From assembly GCA_040954595.2 (NCBI GenBank), contig CM082585.2, positions 1,674,001-1,738,000 on the forward strand: DNA of 64,000 nucleotides, in the 5' to 3' direction. Made by a program: the position numbers and the translations under genes. The DNA comes from Balanoglossus misakiensis. Its lineage: Eukaryota > Hemichordata. The notes under the pieces were generated by a model. That model was not told where the DNA came from. It saw only the letters and a program-made list of their open reading frames with translations, and searched no databases. Positions 35,781 through 45,880 of this stretch are shown one piece after another; position 1 is the first letter of the stretch, and every line of letters begins with the position of its first letter.

Positions 35781-36016
35781 GTGATTCTAGACGAGGGCGA
35801 GCCTCTGCCACTGCAATATGAACGGCTTTCCAACTCCAACGTAGCGATTCCATCTGCCTGGTTGAGCATAACTTTAGGTAGATGCAAGAACAAGCCGCCA
35901 TCTTACGTCATAAAAAAGCTGATGGATGGGTTGTTTAAAACCCGAACAACTGAGCGGGAAGAATACCAGCGCATTTATTGGAACACCCTACCAGCATGTT
36001 GTAACGGCACTGACTT
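35781..36016 (+). CDS. Candidate exon inside the TIR element, BEN-like DNA-binding segment possible
   Basis: A TTTCAATCAG acceptor (ends 35780) and a GACTT|GTAAGT donor (36017) bound 236 bp with a single open frame of 78 codons: VILDEGEPLPLQYERLSNSN, VAIPSAWLSITLGRC, then PPSYVIKKLMDGLFKTRTT and a short C-terminal part. The VIKKLMDGLF helix after a Pro-rich turn recalls the beginning of BEN domains (R.LM..LF..), which occur in chromatin regulators and some viral and mobile-element proteins. The resemblance is weak and by eye. The sequence has no repeats and looks like a folded domain. It is the best coding candidate in the 34.8-37.2 kb element; it begins in phase 0 and ends in phase 2. Confidence 0.45.
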
Positions 36017-36414
36017 GTAAGTAAAAGGTTTCTTTAAAATGTCGAAATGATTGTATTCTATGATAATGACATTTTTTGCATGTCCCTGGAGTGAAATTCT
36101 TTGATTGGCTATCCCATATTCACTGGATTCAAAATAAATATCATTATAAAGGTGCATCTCATCCTTATACATTTCATTTTATTTGTTCTGACCATCTACT
36201 ACAAATACACTCGATGAAATTTATCAGTTAGGTCAACAGTTTTTGTACCTGAATGATATTAAGTTTTTTTCCTGAATTTTAGTTGAATTGTGTGACTTCC
36301 GGTTGGTGGAAATTACTCGTATTGGGCAACTGCATATGTAACAATTATGCTTGGCAATCTTCTCCTTATTACTGCATGGTGTAACTGATATGTGTTTATT
36401 CTTCTCTTTTTCAG

Positions 36415-36521
36415 TATTTGGTGTCAACAAACTGAAGATGTCAACAAAAGAGCTGATCCATGCATTCAACGCGAAATGCGCCACATGCAAACGGGCTGTC
36501 TTAAATAAAAACAGAGTGTAG
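36415..36521 (+). CDS. Candidate terminal exon inside the TIR element
   Basis: A CTCTTTTTCAG acceptor (ends 36414) is followed by two usable frames. Joined in phase to 35781-36016 it reads FIWCQQTEDVNKRADPCIQ and on to a TAA at 36506-36508. A different frame reads FGVNKLKMSTKELIHAFNA, KCATCKRAVLNKNRV and a TAG at 36519-36521, and looks more protein-like (two Cys in CATC, amphipathic helix). Only transcript data can decide. AATAAA at 36504-36509 overlaps the end, and another is at 36806-36811. The TAG lies at the first unit of the minisatellite that follows. Confidence 0.35.
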
Positions 36522-36740
36522 TAGAGTAGGAAGTTTGTAGTGTAGTTTTTTATATTGGAAAAAAATTGTAGAGTAGCAAGTTTGTAGTGTAGTTTTTTTT
36601 ATATTGAAAAAAAATTAGAGTAGCAAGTTGTTTGTAGTGTAGTTTTTTATATTGGAAAAACATTTTTTGCAGAGGAGCAAGTTGTGGTGTTTATATTTGT
36701 AGTGTAGCTTTTTTATTTTTTGAAAACCAATTTTTGTAGT
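36519..36740. repeat. Minisatellite, ~50-60 bp unit, 4 to 5 copies
   Basis: Units share AGAGTAGCAAGTTTGTAGTG then TAGTTTTTTATATTGGAAAA with length differences in the T and A runs. The repeat begins exactly at the end of the last candidate exon and lies in what would be its 3' untranslated region. Confidence 0.8.
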
Positions 36741-36897
36741 GTGTAGTTTTACCATGTTGATTTTTTAGATTTCTTAACCCTGTGATTAAAATAGATTTTT
36801 TTTTAAATAAAAACTGTTAATTATAGTTTGCTTGTCTCTGAGGTTTTATGGGGGGTGGGGGTGGGTGGTTCAATGGTACCCCTAGTTAATTGTCTTG

Positions 36898-37100
36898 CTG
36901 CAAACTCACTGCAATGTTCAAATTTTCAAGGTGGCAATCTTGATTGCTGTGAACTCACTGCAGTATTCAAATTCCTGTGAACTCACTGCAGTATTCAAAA
37001 TCTTGTTGCTGGAAGTTTGCAACAAATTTGCAAGTCCCCTAATTTGCATGGTAAAATCAGGACTGTTTGCCACTTTGCAGCAGCAGTTTGCAGTGAGTTC
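36898..37100. repeat. Short direct and inverted repeats in the right part of the TIR element
   Basis: CTGTGAACTCACTGCAGTAT occurs twice in tandem (from about 36950 and 36976), with a related CTGCAAACTCACTGCAATGT at 36898. The inverted form GCAGTGAGTTCGCAG is at about 37090. Such subterminal repeats inside TIRs are often transposase-binding sites; that function is inferred here. Confidence 0.6.
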
Positions 37101-37223
37101 GCAGAATCCTGCTGCAGATTTGCGGGAGGAGTTTGCAGCAGGCCCTTTTTTCGTAAGGGATGTCCATATTATGGACATCACGAGGATGCGTCACGTTATC
37201 GACCAAACTTAGTGTAATAACCC

Positions 37224-37543
37224 CTTTATCATACATGAACAGTAGCCCATAGCCAAGTGTGACAGGGCGATGCGATCAGGTGATCAACGTATAGGCCGTA
37301 GTATCATTCTAAGAGGGTTGGCAGCTTTCATTATGATGGGCACATGTGATTCAGGTCCCTCCCATCTACCTTAGCTGAGCTTGGGATCGCTTCGCCAAAG
37401 TTTATATGACAAGGGTGTTAGCCCATTCCTATCACAATAGGCTAGCTATATCGTTTATATGCCTTAATGAATTAATTAATATGACTGACTGACGGACTGA
37501 CTGACTGACTAACTGACTGACTCACTGAATGAATGAATGAAAG

Positions 37544-37578
<35 letters not shown>

Positions 37579-38793
37579 TACCCAGACATGGCATGGAGGG
37601 ATTCACCTCCTGTTGAGATGTTCGCACCCCCTAGCAAATTGTCACAGGTGGGGTGGTCAGTGGCCCTTAAAATGATGTCACTCACATGATAGAGATATTA
37701 ATTACATAACTCCTTTCCAGAGTGTGCTCTATTTATAGTCTGCACTATATACAGGTAAATGTGTAATGATATTTCAATAACTTTTGGAATCACAGGTCAG
37801 TAGAAAGGTTGATTGAACAAAAGGTTTTGAAATTCGTTCACCTTGTATTGGAACAGCTCTTACAGACATCACAACATCATTCAACGCTAAATCTTCGTAA
37901 CTTTTACATACTGTTAATATAAATATAATTATTTTTCTTTAAATTCATCCAAATATTACAATGTTTCTAGCAATTTCATAGCTGTATTATAGTTATTAAG
38001 ATAATACTGTGTGTATGATATATACTTTGTGGATAGGATACAGATCTTTGCTTATTACCAAGAATATAACACCATGTGTTTGGATTTTAAATGCAGTTCG
38101 GAGCTGACTGTGTTGCATTTTGACTGCAAAATTAAAATATTTAGTTACATTTCCTTGCATTTAGTGTTGAAAATGTCACTTTCAGCTTTAAAATGAGCAC
38201 TGATATCTATGGAACTAGAAGAATTGTGCTTTCTATTCTACAACATACAACATTTACATTTAATCAAACAACAGGATGATATTTGACAGTCAATCAATAA
38301 ATATAACATACGTGTGAGTTGCATGTACAAAACTAGACAGATGTATGTATGTGATATTTAAAGGGACATTAACTGTTACACATGCTCTACACAGAACTCC
38401 ACTTGTCAGCATAACCTGTATGTGTGTAACGGCTATTGAAATGAATTCTAGTCCAGACTTGAATTCAAATTCACAATAACAATACTGAACAGACACACCT
38501 ATATTTCATCATGATTCAGGGATCTGAAGAAGACACTGCAGTAAATACTTAAAACAAAAATACTGAAAACAAAGTGAAAAGTTACAGCTAATGAAGCTTT
38601 AACTATGTTCAGAAACAAGTAGAACAGGCAATCAAAACACATTATAAACATTGAGAAAAACACCCAAAGTTACATGTACTACCGGTATCTATGAGGGCCC
38701 GTTCTGGTCAAAATTGTAGTTTATTAATAAAACATGTTAGAATTAATTTTACCAGTATATAGAATTATTTTTTATGTGCTTTAATTATTTTTT
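37224..38793. other. AT-rich spacer, no gene recognised
   Basis: It contains the microsatellite at 37491-37577 and a lone TTAAAGGGACATTAAC MITE-like terminus at 38358 with no matching right end. No exon with convincing splice borders was seen. Confidence 0.5.
37491..37577. repeat. Microsatellite (GACT)n/(GAAT)n/(CAAT)n
   Basis: Imperfect GACT repeats pass into GAAT and then perfect CAAT repeats; the three tetramers differ stepwise by one base, a common way for tetranucleotide tracts to evolve. Confidence 0.9.
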
Positions 38794-38977
38794 TGTAGTC
38801 ATGCAGAATTAATTTTATGTGTTCTAAATAATTATTTTAGCTTATCTTTGTTAGAAATAATTCTGCCAACATCTCGAATTATTTTTATGTGTAGACTCGA
38901 ATTAATTTCACGTGTTGTGTCGAATTAATTTCACGTTGTCAAATAATATTGCCCTTACAATCCTTTGCGCGTAAATC

Positions 38978-38988
38978 AAGATGGCGGC
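38978..38988 (+). promoter_or_regulatory. YY1-like motif in the left foldback arm
   Basis: AAGATGGCGGC matches the known YY1 consensus, which is often found just downstream of transcription starts. It is flanked by GCGC/CGCC-rich sequence in an otherwise very AT-rich region. Whether it works here is unknown. Confidence 0.4.
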
Positions 38989-39623
38989 GGCTGAGCATGT
39001 CTTTCTCGCCGCATAAAGTTAAAAAAGGGGCCGTTGTACAAGTTGTGAAACGTTTTGGGGCGATTTGCTGTCCAATATAAATGCAGTGTGCTCGAAAACG
39101 GCGATCGGTCCACGAGTTTTGGTCTACAGACAGAATTTTCTAGTCAAACCACTCAAAACCACTACCAGTTGGTGTAATCGCCAGCCTTGCTATGGTATAG
39201 CCCAGCTCTGCGTACAGTGTTCTTGGCGTGGAGGCCGTGTCATGGCGGGAACACACAGACCTGTACACAGAGCAAGCTGTTGCCCCGCGTTGCCAATTCG
39301 CCTTGATTGAATAAATTTTGACATCTGAACATACAAAAATTGTGTTAATTTGTTATTTTCAGAACTAAGAAATAGCTGTAGGGCCCAGATCCCAGGAAAC
39401 GGCGAATAAAATATTCCTTAAAATTTCCTTGTAAACTCAAGTTTTGTTTAAATAAATTTAAATTAAAAAGACAAAGTCTCTCTCTACATAACCATATTTA
39501 ATGATAGCTTGCATTCTAGATTTACAACTGATAAGATAGGGTGTGGGGCATAGATAGTAAAGGGGCAGACCCCGAAGTCTTCACCTCCTCTGTAGGCTGC
39601 ATTCACAAACACCATTGGAGGGT

Positions 39624-39699
39624 GGGGGGGGGGGGGGGGGTGGGCGAGAGAATTAAAAAATTTTACCGCTAATTTTCACATGCCCCCCCCCTCCCCCCG
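39624..39699. repeat. G-run followed by C-run inside the foldback centre
   Basis: Seventeen consecutive G at 39624-39640, TGGG, then C-runs at about 39683-39699. The two runs are complementary and could pair; the G-run can also form a quadruplex. Length in such runs is error-prone. Confidence 0.8.
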
Positions 39700-40052
39700 A
39701 CACAACCCGAAATATTTACAAATCCCCCTTCCGAACTGCCAAAATTTTAAACACCCTCCCCCTCCATTTTCTTTCACAGAGCAAAACACATCACCTATCT
39801 ATCTTGTAAAAGATGATATTAATTCGACACTACACCTGTAATTAATTCAAGTCTACACGTAAAAAGAATTCGATATGTTGGCAAAATTATTTCTAACAAA
39901 GATAAGCTAAAATAATTATTTAGAACACATAAAATTAATTCTGCATGACTACAAAAAATAATTAAAAACATTGAATTCCCCCCAAAACGTCTCACAACTT
40001 GTACAACGGCCCCTTTTTCGAACTTTATGCGGCGAGAAAGACATGCTCAGCC

Positions 40053-40063
40053 GCCGCCATCTT
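40053..40063 (-). promoter_or_regulatory. YY1-like motif in the right foldback arm
   Basis: The same AAGATGGCGGC sequence on the minus strand, pointing towards the element centre, as in the left arm. Conservation of this CG-containing block in both arms contrasts with changes in the AT-rich parts. Confidence 0.4.
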
Positions 40064-40295
40064 GATTTAAGCGCAAAGGATTGTGGGGGCAATATTAATT
40101 TGACACAATGTAAAATTAATTCGACACAACACGTGAAATTAATTCGACAAAACACGTGATATTAATTCGACACTACACCTGAAATTAATTCGAGTCTACA
40201 CGTAAAAATAATTCGAGATGTTGGCAAAATTATTTCCAACAAAGATAAGCTAAAATAATTATTTAGAACACATAAAATTAATTCTGCATGACTAC

Positions 40296-41014
40296 ATGTC
40301 GGTCTCTGGCCCATGGACTATAACCAAACAATGATAGTCCCAAATAAAGCCAAGCCATCAACTCCAATTTTGGTTTATTGGTGATGTTTTCTGCGATCAT
40401 GCTGGATGCAATGCGGATATAATAAAACTACTCTGTGAAAAATATGTTTGTTTACAAATTTGTTCACCTTTGTGGGTATATTGAACAGAAAGGGTTACTC
40501 CCCTTAACCTCTCAACAAACAAACAATCTTGACAATATTTGTAAACATACATATTTTTGTCACACATTTTTATATTAAACAAACACACACACACACTGCA
40601 AAGCAGGAGGAAGAGCTCCCTGTGGTCTTCCCACAAACGTTGGAATCACACTGCAGTGGTCGCCTGATTCAACCAGTAAAGGTCACATGAGGTCATCAAT
40701 TGTTGTCGGTTTTCTGGTTGAATATTCTCTGAAAGCACGCCTTAACATTGATATTTTGCAATTGGTGTCAATAGTCATGAACTTTAAATAATGGAGCATC
40801 ACTCGGCCCCAGTTACTAAGTTGCGATAGGGCGAAATCAACAGCGGAAACTGATTGTCGATCGTCCATGTCTCAAGCTTACCTTGTTTACGGACTGAATC
40901 AGGGGACTACAGTAACGTTATCGCGATGAATGTGATTCTACCCACACATTAAGTCGTGAAAACTATCAGTGATATCTTAAAACACACTAAATACTGTAAT
41001 GTTTCAATACTCAC
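40296..41014. other. Spacer, no confident gene
   Basis: A strong minus-strand donor-like AACAAG|GTAAGC lies near 40885 and a short minus ORF begins with ATG at 40868, but no acceptor/donor combination gives a convincing exon. A short (AC)n tract is at about 40578-40595. Confidence 0.4.
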
Positions 41015-41119
41015 TCCGCCAAATCTGTATATAGGAATAATGATGGTGGACAGTGTGGGGGGCCTGAACCCATGACTTGCAGAAAACAGCTGGTACTTGC
41101 TCGCTCCTTGGCTTTGCAT
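41015..41119 (-). CDS. Candidate first coding exon, unknown protein
   Basis: On the minus strand an ATG at 41117-41119 opens 35 codons ending at GGCGGA|GTGAGT, a good splice donor. The peptide is MQSQGASKYQLFSASHGFRP then PTLSTIIIPIYRFGG. Sequence upstream stays open for some codons, so the start could be further 5'. Local base composition is less AT-rich than its surroundings, which supports an exon. I do not recognise the family and found no second exon between here and the foldback element. Confidence 0.3.
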
Positions 41120-41918
41120 GTTTTCCGCTATTCTTTCAGAGAAATATGACACCGTCCTGGATGTGTAACAAACACTGGCCAACTAACGTCCATAGAAAAG
41201 GCGACATTGGAGTTGACGACAGAAAAAACTGGCAGATTCTCTAGCCTGCGTGTCACACATGTGTTTACAACGAAGACACAGAACTGGTCAAAGGAAACGG
41301 GTCGAAGGTCAGCAACAGCGCCCTCTTGGGGTATATTCTGCGGAACTTTTGAAAGTTCCCGATCTCGTATCCTAAGGACGCCAGCAGAATTTCCTGCGGC
41401 ATTTTAATTCTCATTCAAATATGAAAGAAACAAAACTAACCCGGTGTGAATTAGTTGGTTTAAAGGGGAGTTGGGGCAGGGTCTTCTTTCGGTAGTTTTG
41501 ACCCCCAATAAAGCCTATTTACGGAGAGGATCTCTTATTCTTCAAATTTATTAATGGAAGTCGCGTATATGGGTAAGGGACCATTCAGTTTTTACGGCCG
41601 GGTGGGGCGGCAAAATCCAGGGGGGGGGGGTCACTTAAATTTTGAAGTCCGAAAGTGGGGGTAATCTTTTTTTTTTAAACGTTTAGGGGGTCACATACTT
41701 TTGCCGCAAAACTTTTGCTTTGAGTCCACAAAATTGCAGTTTCGCGCCCTTAATTTTACAAGATTTTCTAATATGGGAGGGGGACACCCCATCCCACACC
41801 CACCCCTCCATTCTTCGCTACATTTCATTTATTGCCTGGTTTGTCTAGTGTACAAGGGCAGACTACTTGCCACACCACCACACCGATGCTTACTTTGAGT
41901 GGAGTGGCAAAAGTAAAA
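41120..41918. other. Left flank of satellite B, no gene recognised
   Basis: Contains G-runs (about 41619-41629) and repeat-like GGGGGTCAC motifs at 41622-41632 and 41686-41695, but no supported gene. The last unique-looking sequence (GTGGAGTGGCAAAAGTAAA) passes directly into the satellite at about 41919. Confidence 0.45.
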
Positions 41919-41934
41919 TGCGCAGAACACATAG

Positions 41935-41950
41935 ATAGGCCTATGCGCAT
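41935..41950. repeat. Double palindrome in the satellite B monomer (first example)
   Basis: ATAGGCCTAT (41935-41944) is a perfect 10-bp palindrome and overlaps ATGCGCAT (41943-41950), a perfect 8-bp palindrome. The pair recurs in most monomers and is among their best-conserved parts; changes (for example AGGCATATGTGCAT) mark particular subtypes that themselves stay partly palindromic (CATATG). Confidence 0.85.
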
Positions 41951-42717
41951 AAGAACGTTTTCCACTAGACTCTGTGGATCGACGGATAGTTCCAAAATGC
42001 CCATGGTTGCTTCCAAACAACCTCGTTTGTTTACCGAATTCTGTTGTGAGGCACATAACACATAGATAGGCCTATGTGCATAAGAAAGTTTTCCACTAGA
42101 CTCTGTAGATCGAGAGATAGTTCTAAAATATCCATGGTTGCCTCAAAACACAGCCTCGTTTGTTTACAACAATCTGTTGTGATGCGCAGAACACATAGAT
42201 AGGCCTATGCGCATAAGAACGTTTTCCACTAGACCTTTTAGATCGACGGATAGTTCTAAAATTTCCATGGTTGTTTCCAAACAGCCTCGTTTATTTACCG
42301 ATTTCTGTTGTGAGGCGCTGAACACATAGATAGGCCTATGCGCATAAGAAAGTTTTCCACTAGACGCTGAAGATCGACGGATAGTTCTAAAATTTCCATG
42401 GTTGCTTCCAAACAGCCTCGTTTATTTACCGATTTCTGTTGTGAGGCGCAGAACACATGATAGGCCCATGCTCATAAGAAATTTTTCCACTAGACTGTGT
42501 AGATCGAGAGATAGTTCAAAAATTTCCGTGGTTGCTTCCAAACAGCCTCGTTTGTTTACAAAATTATTTTGTGATGCGCAGAACACATAGATAGGCCTAT
42601 GCGCAAAAGAACGTTTTCCACTAGACTCTGTAGATCGATGGATAGTTCTAAAATTTACATGGGTGCTTCTAAACAGCCTCGTTTATTTACCGATTTCTGT
42701 TGTGAGGCGCTGAACAC

Positions 42718-43625
42718 ATGATAGGCCTATACGCATAAGAAAGTTTTCCACTATACTCTGTAGATCGACGGATAGTTGTAAAATTTCAATGGTTGCTTCC
42801 AAACAGCCTCGTTTATTTACCGAATTCTGTTGTGATGCGCAGAACACATGATAGGACTATGCGCATAAGAAATTTTTCCACTAGACTCTGTAGATCGACG
42901 GGTAGTTCTAAAATTTCCATAGTTGCTTCCAAACAGCCTCGTTTATTTACCGAATTCTGTTGTTAGGCGCAGAACACGTGATAGGCCTATGCGCATAAGA
43001 AAGTTTTCCACTAGACTCTGTAGATCGACGGATAGTTCTAAAATTGCCATGGTTGCTTCCAAACAGCCTCGTTAATTTACCGATTTCTGTTGTGAGGCGC
43101 AGAACACATGATAGGCCTATGCGCATAAGAAATTTTTCCACTAGACTCTGTAGATCGACGGATAGTTCTAAAATGTCCATGGTTGCTTCCAAACAGCCTC
43201 GTTTATTTAATGAATTCTGTTGTGATGCGCAGAACACATGATAGGCCTATGCGCATAAGAATTTTTCCACTAGACTCTGTAGATCGACGGATAGTTCTAA
43301 AATATCCATACTTGCTTCCAAACAGCCTCGTTTATTTACCGAATTATGTTGTGAGGCGCAGAACACGTGATAGGCCTATGCGCATTAGAAAGTTTTCCAC
43401 TAGACTCTGTAGATCGAGAGATAGTTCTAAAATTTCCAAGGTTGCTTCCAAACACAGTCTCGTTTGTTTACAAAAGTCTGCAGTGATGCGCAGAACACAT
43501 GATAGGCCTATGCGCATAAGAAACTTTTTCACTGTAGATCGACGGATAGTTCTAAAATTTCCATAGACTCTGTAGATCGAGAGATAGTTCTAAAATTTCC
43601 ATGGTTGCTTCCAAACACAGCCTCG
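42718..43625. repeat. Satellite B block repeated at ~46024-46930, ~50900-51650 and ~51970-52880
   Basis: A distinctive monomer order, including the partly deleted unit with AAACTTTTTCACTGTAGATC and the fused segment TTCCATAGACTCTGTAGATC, recurs with offsets of 3,306, 4,751 and 1,206 bp. The copies are nearly identical; one visible difference is CCTAGGCGC at 46813 where the others have CCTATGCGC. Confidence 0.85.
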
Positions 43626-44519
43626 TTTGTTTACAAAATTCTTTTGTGATGCGCAGAACACATAGCTAGGCCTATGCGCATAAGAAAGTTTTCCACTAGA
43701 CTCTGTAGATCGACGGATAGTTCTAAAATGTCCATGGTTGATTTCAAACAGCCTTGTTTATTTACCGAATTCTGCTGTGATGCGCAGATCACATAGATAG
43801 GCCTATGTGCATAAGAAACTTTTCCACTAGACTCTGTAGATCGACGGATAGTTCTAAAATTTCCATGGTTGCATCCAAACAGCCTCGTTTATTTACCGAT
43901 TTCTGTTGTGAGGCGCAGAACACGTGATAGGCCTATGCGCATAAGAAAGTTTTTTACTAGACTCTGCAGATCGACGGATAGTTCTAAAATTTCCATGGTT
44001 GCTTCCAAACACAGCCTCGTTTATTTCCAAATTCTGTTGTAATGCGCAGAACACATAGATAGGCCTATGCGCATAAGAACGTTTTCCACTAGACTCTATA
44101 GATCGACGGATAGTTCTAAAATTTCCATGGTTGCTTCCAAACACAGCCTCGTTTGTTTACAAAATTCTGCAGTGATGCGCAGAACACATGATAGGCCTAT
44201 GCGCATAAGAAACTTTTTCACTGTAGATCGACGGATAGTTCTAAAATTTCCATGGTTGATTCCAAACACAACCTCGTTTGTTTACAAAATTCTGTTGTAA
44301 TGCGCAGAACACATAGCTAGGCCTATGCGCATAAGAAAGTTTTCCACTAGACTCTGTAGATCGAGAGATAGTTCTAAAATATACATGGTTGCCTCAAAAC
44401 ACAGCCTCGTTTGTTTACAAAATTCTGTTGTGATGCGCAGAACACATAGATAGGCCTATGCGCATAAGAACGTTTTCCACTAGACCTTTTAGATCGACGG
44501 ATAGTTCTAAAATTTCCAT

Positions 44520-45880
44520 GGTTGTTTCCAAACAGCCTCGTTTATTTACCGATTTCTGTTGTGAGGCTCTGAACACATAGATAGGCCTATGCGCATAAAA
44601 AAGTTTTCCACTAGACGCTGAAGGTCGACGGATAGTTCTAAAATTTCCATGGTTGCTTCCAAACAGCCTCGTTTATTTACCGATTTCTGTTGTGAGGCGC
44701 AGAACACATGATAGGCCCATGCGCATAAGAAATTTTTCCACTAGACTCTGTAGATCGACGGATAGTTCTAAAATGTCCATGGTTGCTTCCAAACAAAGCC
44801 TCGTTTGTTTACAAAATTCTGTTGTGATGCGCAGAACACATATATAGGCCTATGTGCATATGAACGTTTCCCACTATACTCTGTAGATCGAGAGATAGTT
44901 CTAAAATTTCCATGTTTGCTTCCAAACAGCCTCGTTTATTTACGGAATTCTGTTTTGAGGCGCAGAACACATAGATAGGCATATGTGCATAAGAAAGTTT
45001 TCCACTATAGACTCTGTAGATCGAGAGATAGTTCTAAAATTTCCATGGTTGCTTCCAAACACAGCCTCGTTTGTTTACAAAATTCTGTTGTGATGCGCAG
45101 AACACATATATAGGCCTATGCGCATAAGAACGTTTTCCACTAGACTCTGTAGATCGACGGATAGCTGTAAAATTTCCATGGTTGCTTCCAAACTGCCTCG
45201 TTTATTTACCGATTTCTGTTGTGAGGCGCAGAACACATGATAGGCCTATGCGCATAAGACATTTTTCCACTAGACTCTGTAGATCGACGGATAGTTCTAA
45301 AATTTCCATGGTTGCTTCCAAACAGCCTCGTTTATTTACCGAATTCTGTTGTGAGGCGCAGAACACGTAATAGACCTATGCGCATTAGAAAGTTTTCCAC
45401 AAGACTCTGTAGATCGACGGATAGATGTAAAATGTCCACGGTTGCTTCCAAATACAGCCTCGTTTATTTACCGATTTCTGTTGTGATGCGCATAACACAT
45501 ATATAGGCCTATGCGCAAAAGAACGTTTTCCACTAGACTCTGTAGATCGACGGATAGCTGTAAAATTTCCATGTTTGCTTCCAAACAGCCTCGTTTATTT
45601 ACGGAATTCTGTTGTGAGGCGCAGAACACGTAATAGGCCTATGCGCATTAGAAAGTTTTCCACAGGACTCTGTAGATCGACGGATAGTTGTAAAATGTCC
45701 ATGGTTGCTTCCAAATACAGCCTCGTTTATTTACCGATTTCTGTTGTGATGCGCATAACATATATATAGGCCTATGCGCAAAAGAACGTTTTCCACTAGA
45801 CTCTGTAGATCGACGGATAGCTGTAAAATTTCCATGTTTGCTTGCAAACAGCCTTGTTTATTTACAAAATTCTGTTGTGA
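44520..45880. repeat. Satellite B block repeated at ~47040-48160 and ~52990-54340, with partial copies at 50064, 56284 and 58907
   Basis: The run containing GAGGCTCTGAACAC, the AAACTGCCTCG monomer and the ACGTAATAGACC monomer is repeated 2,522 bp downstream and again 5,957 bp beyond that. Its right part (from the AAACTGCCTCG monomer) is also found in each copy of the 2,623-bp higher-order repeat. Confidence 0.8.

Larger units (their letters stand above)
34844..37223. mobile_element. 2.38-kb element with perfect 30-bp terminal inverted repeats enclosing spliced-gene-like ORFs
   Basis: The 30 bases at 34844-34873, beginning GGGTTATTACACTAAG, are exactly the reverse complement of 37194-37223. 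Outside the 30 bp the two sides diverge. TTAA precedes the left end (34840-34843), but the right end is followed by CTTTATC, so no target duplication is certain. Inside are three exon-like blocks on the plus strand (35336-35445, 35781-36016, 36415-36521), a minisatellite and AATAAA signals at 36504 and 36806. The layout suggests a DNA transposon with an intron-containing gene, or one that captured host exons. No DDE/D transposase is recognisable. Superfamily is undetermined. Confidence 0.7.
38794..40295. mobile_element. Foldback element: ~270-315-bp inverted arms around a ~0.9-kb centre
   Basis: The left arm (38794-39060) begins TGTAGTCATGCAGAATTAAT and ends ACGTTTTGGGG. Its reverse complement is the right arm (39980-40295), highly similar throughout except that the right arm has additional units of a ~22-bp motif (TCGAATTAATTTCACGTG). 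A partial third copy of the outer arm (about 39812-39956) lies just inside the right arm in the same orientation as it. The centre has an 81-codon ORF (39065-39310) without recognisable domains, a fragment resembling the TTAA MITE end at about 39463, and G/C runs. Long inverted arms made partly of short tandem repeats are typical of Foldback-type elements; the family is not identified. Confidence 0.7.

Noticed and set aside
36895-37212. 105-codon plus-strand ORF in the right part of the TIR element
   Set aside because: It runs through short direct/inverted repeats and into the TIR itself, with a matching open frame on the opposite strand; repeat-driven rather than coding.
38358-38500. Another TTAA MITE starting TTAAAGGGACATTAACTG
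   Set aside because: Only the left terminus is visible; no inverted right end was found within several hundred bases, so limits cannot be set.
39463-39490. Full TTAA MITE copy in the foldback centre
   Set aside because: Only TTAAAAAGACAAAGTCTCTC matches the family terminus and the body is absent; at most a fragment.
40683-40868. 61-codon minus-strand ORF with ATG after a donor-like GTAAGC
   Set aside because: The ATG falls downstream of the donor, hence in a presumed intron, and no usable acceptor precedes it.
43183-43566. 127-codon plus-strand ORF and recurring 62-100-codon ORFs in 41919-64000
   Set aside because: They are monomer translations in satellite B and repeat at monomer spacing in both directions; no independent evidence of coding.
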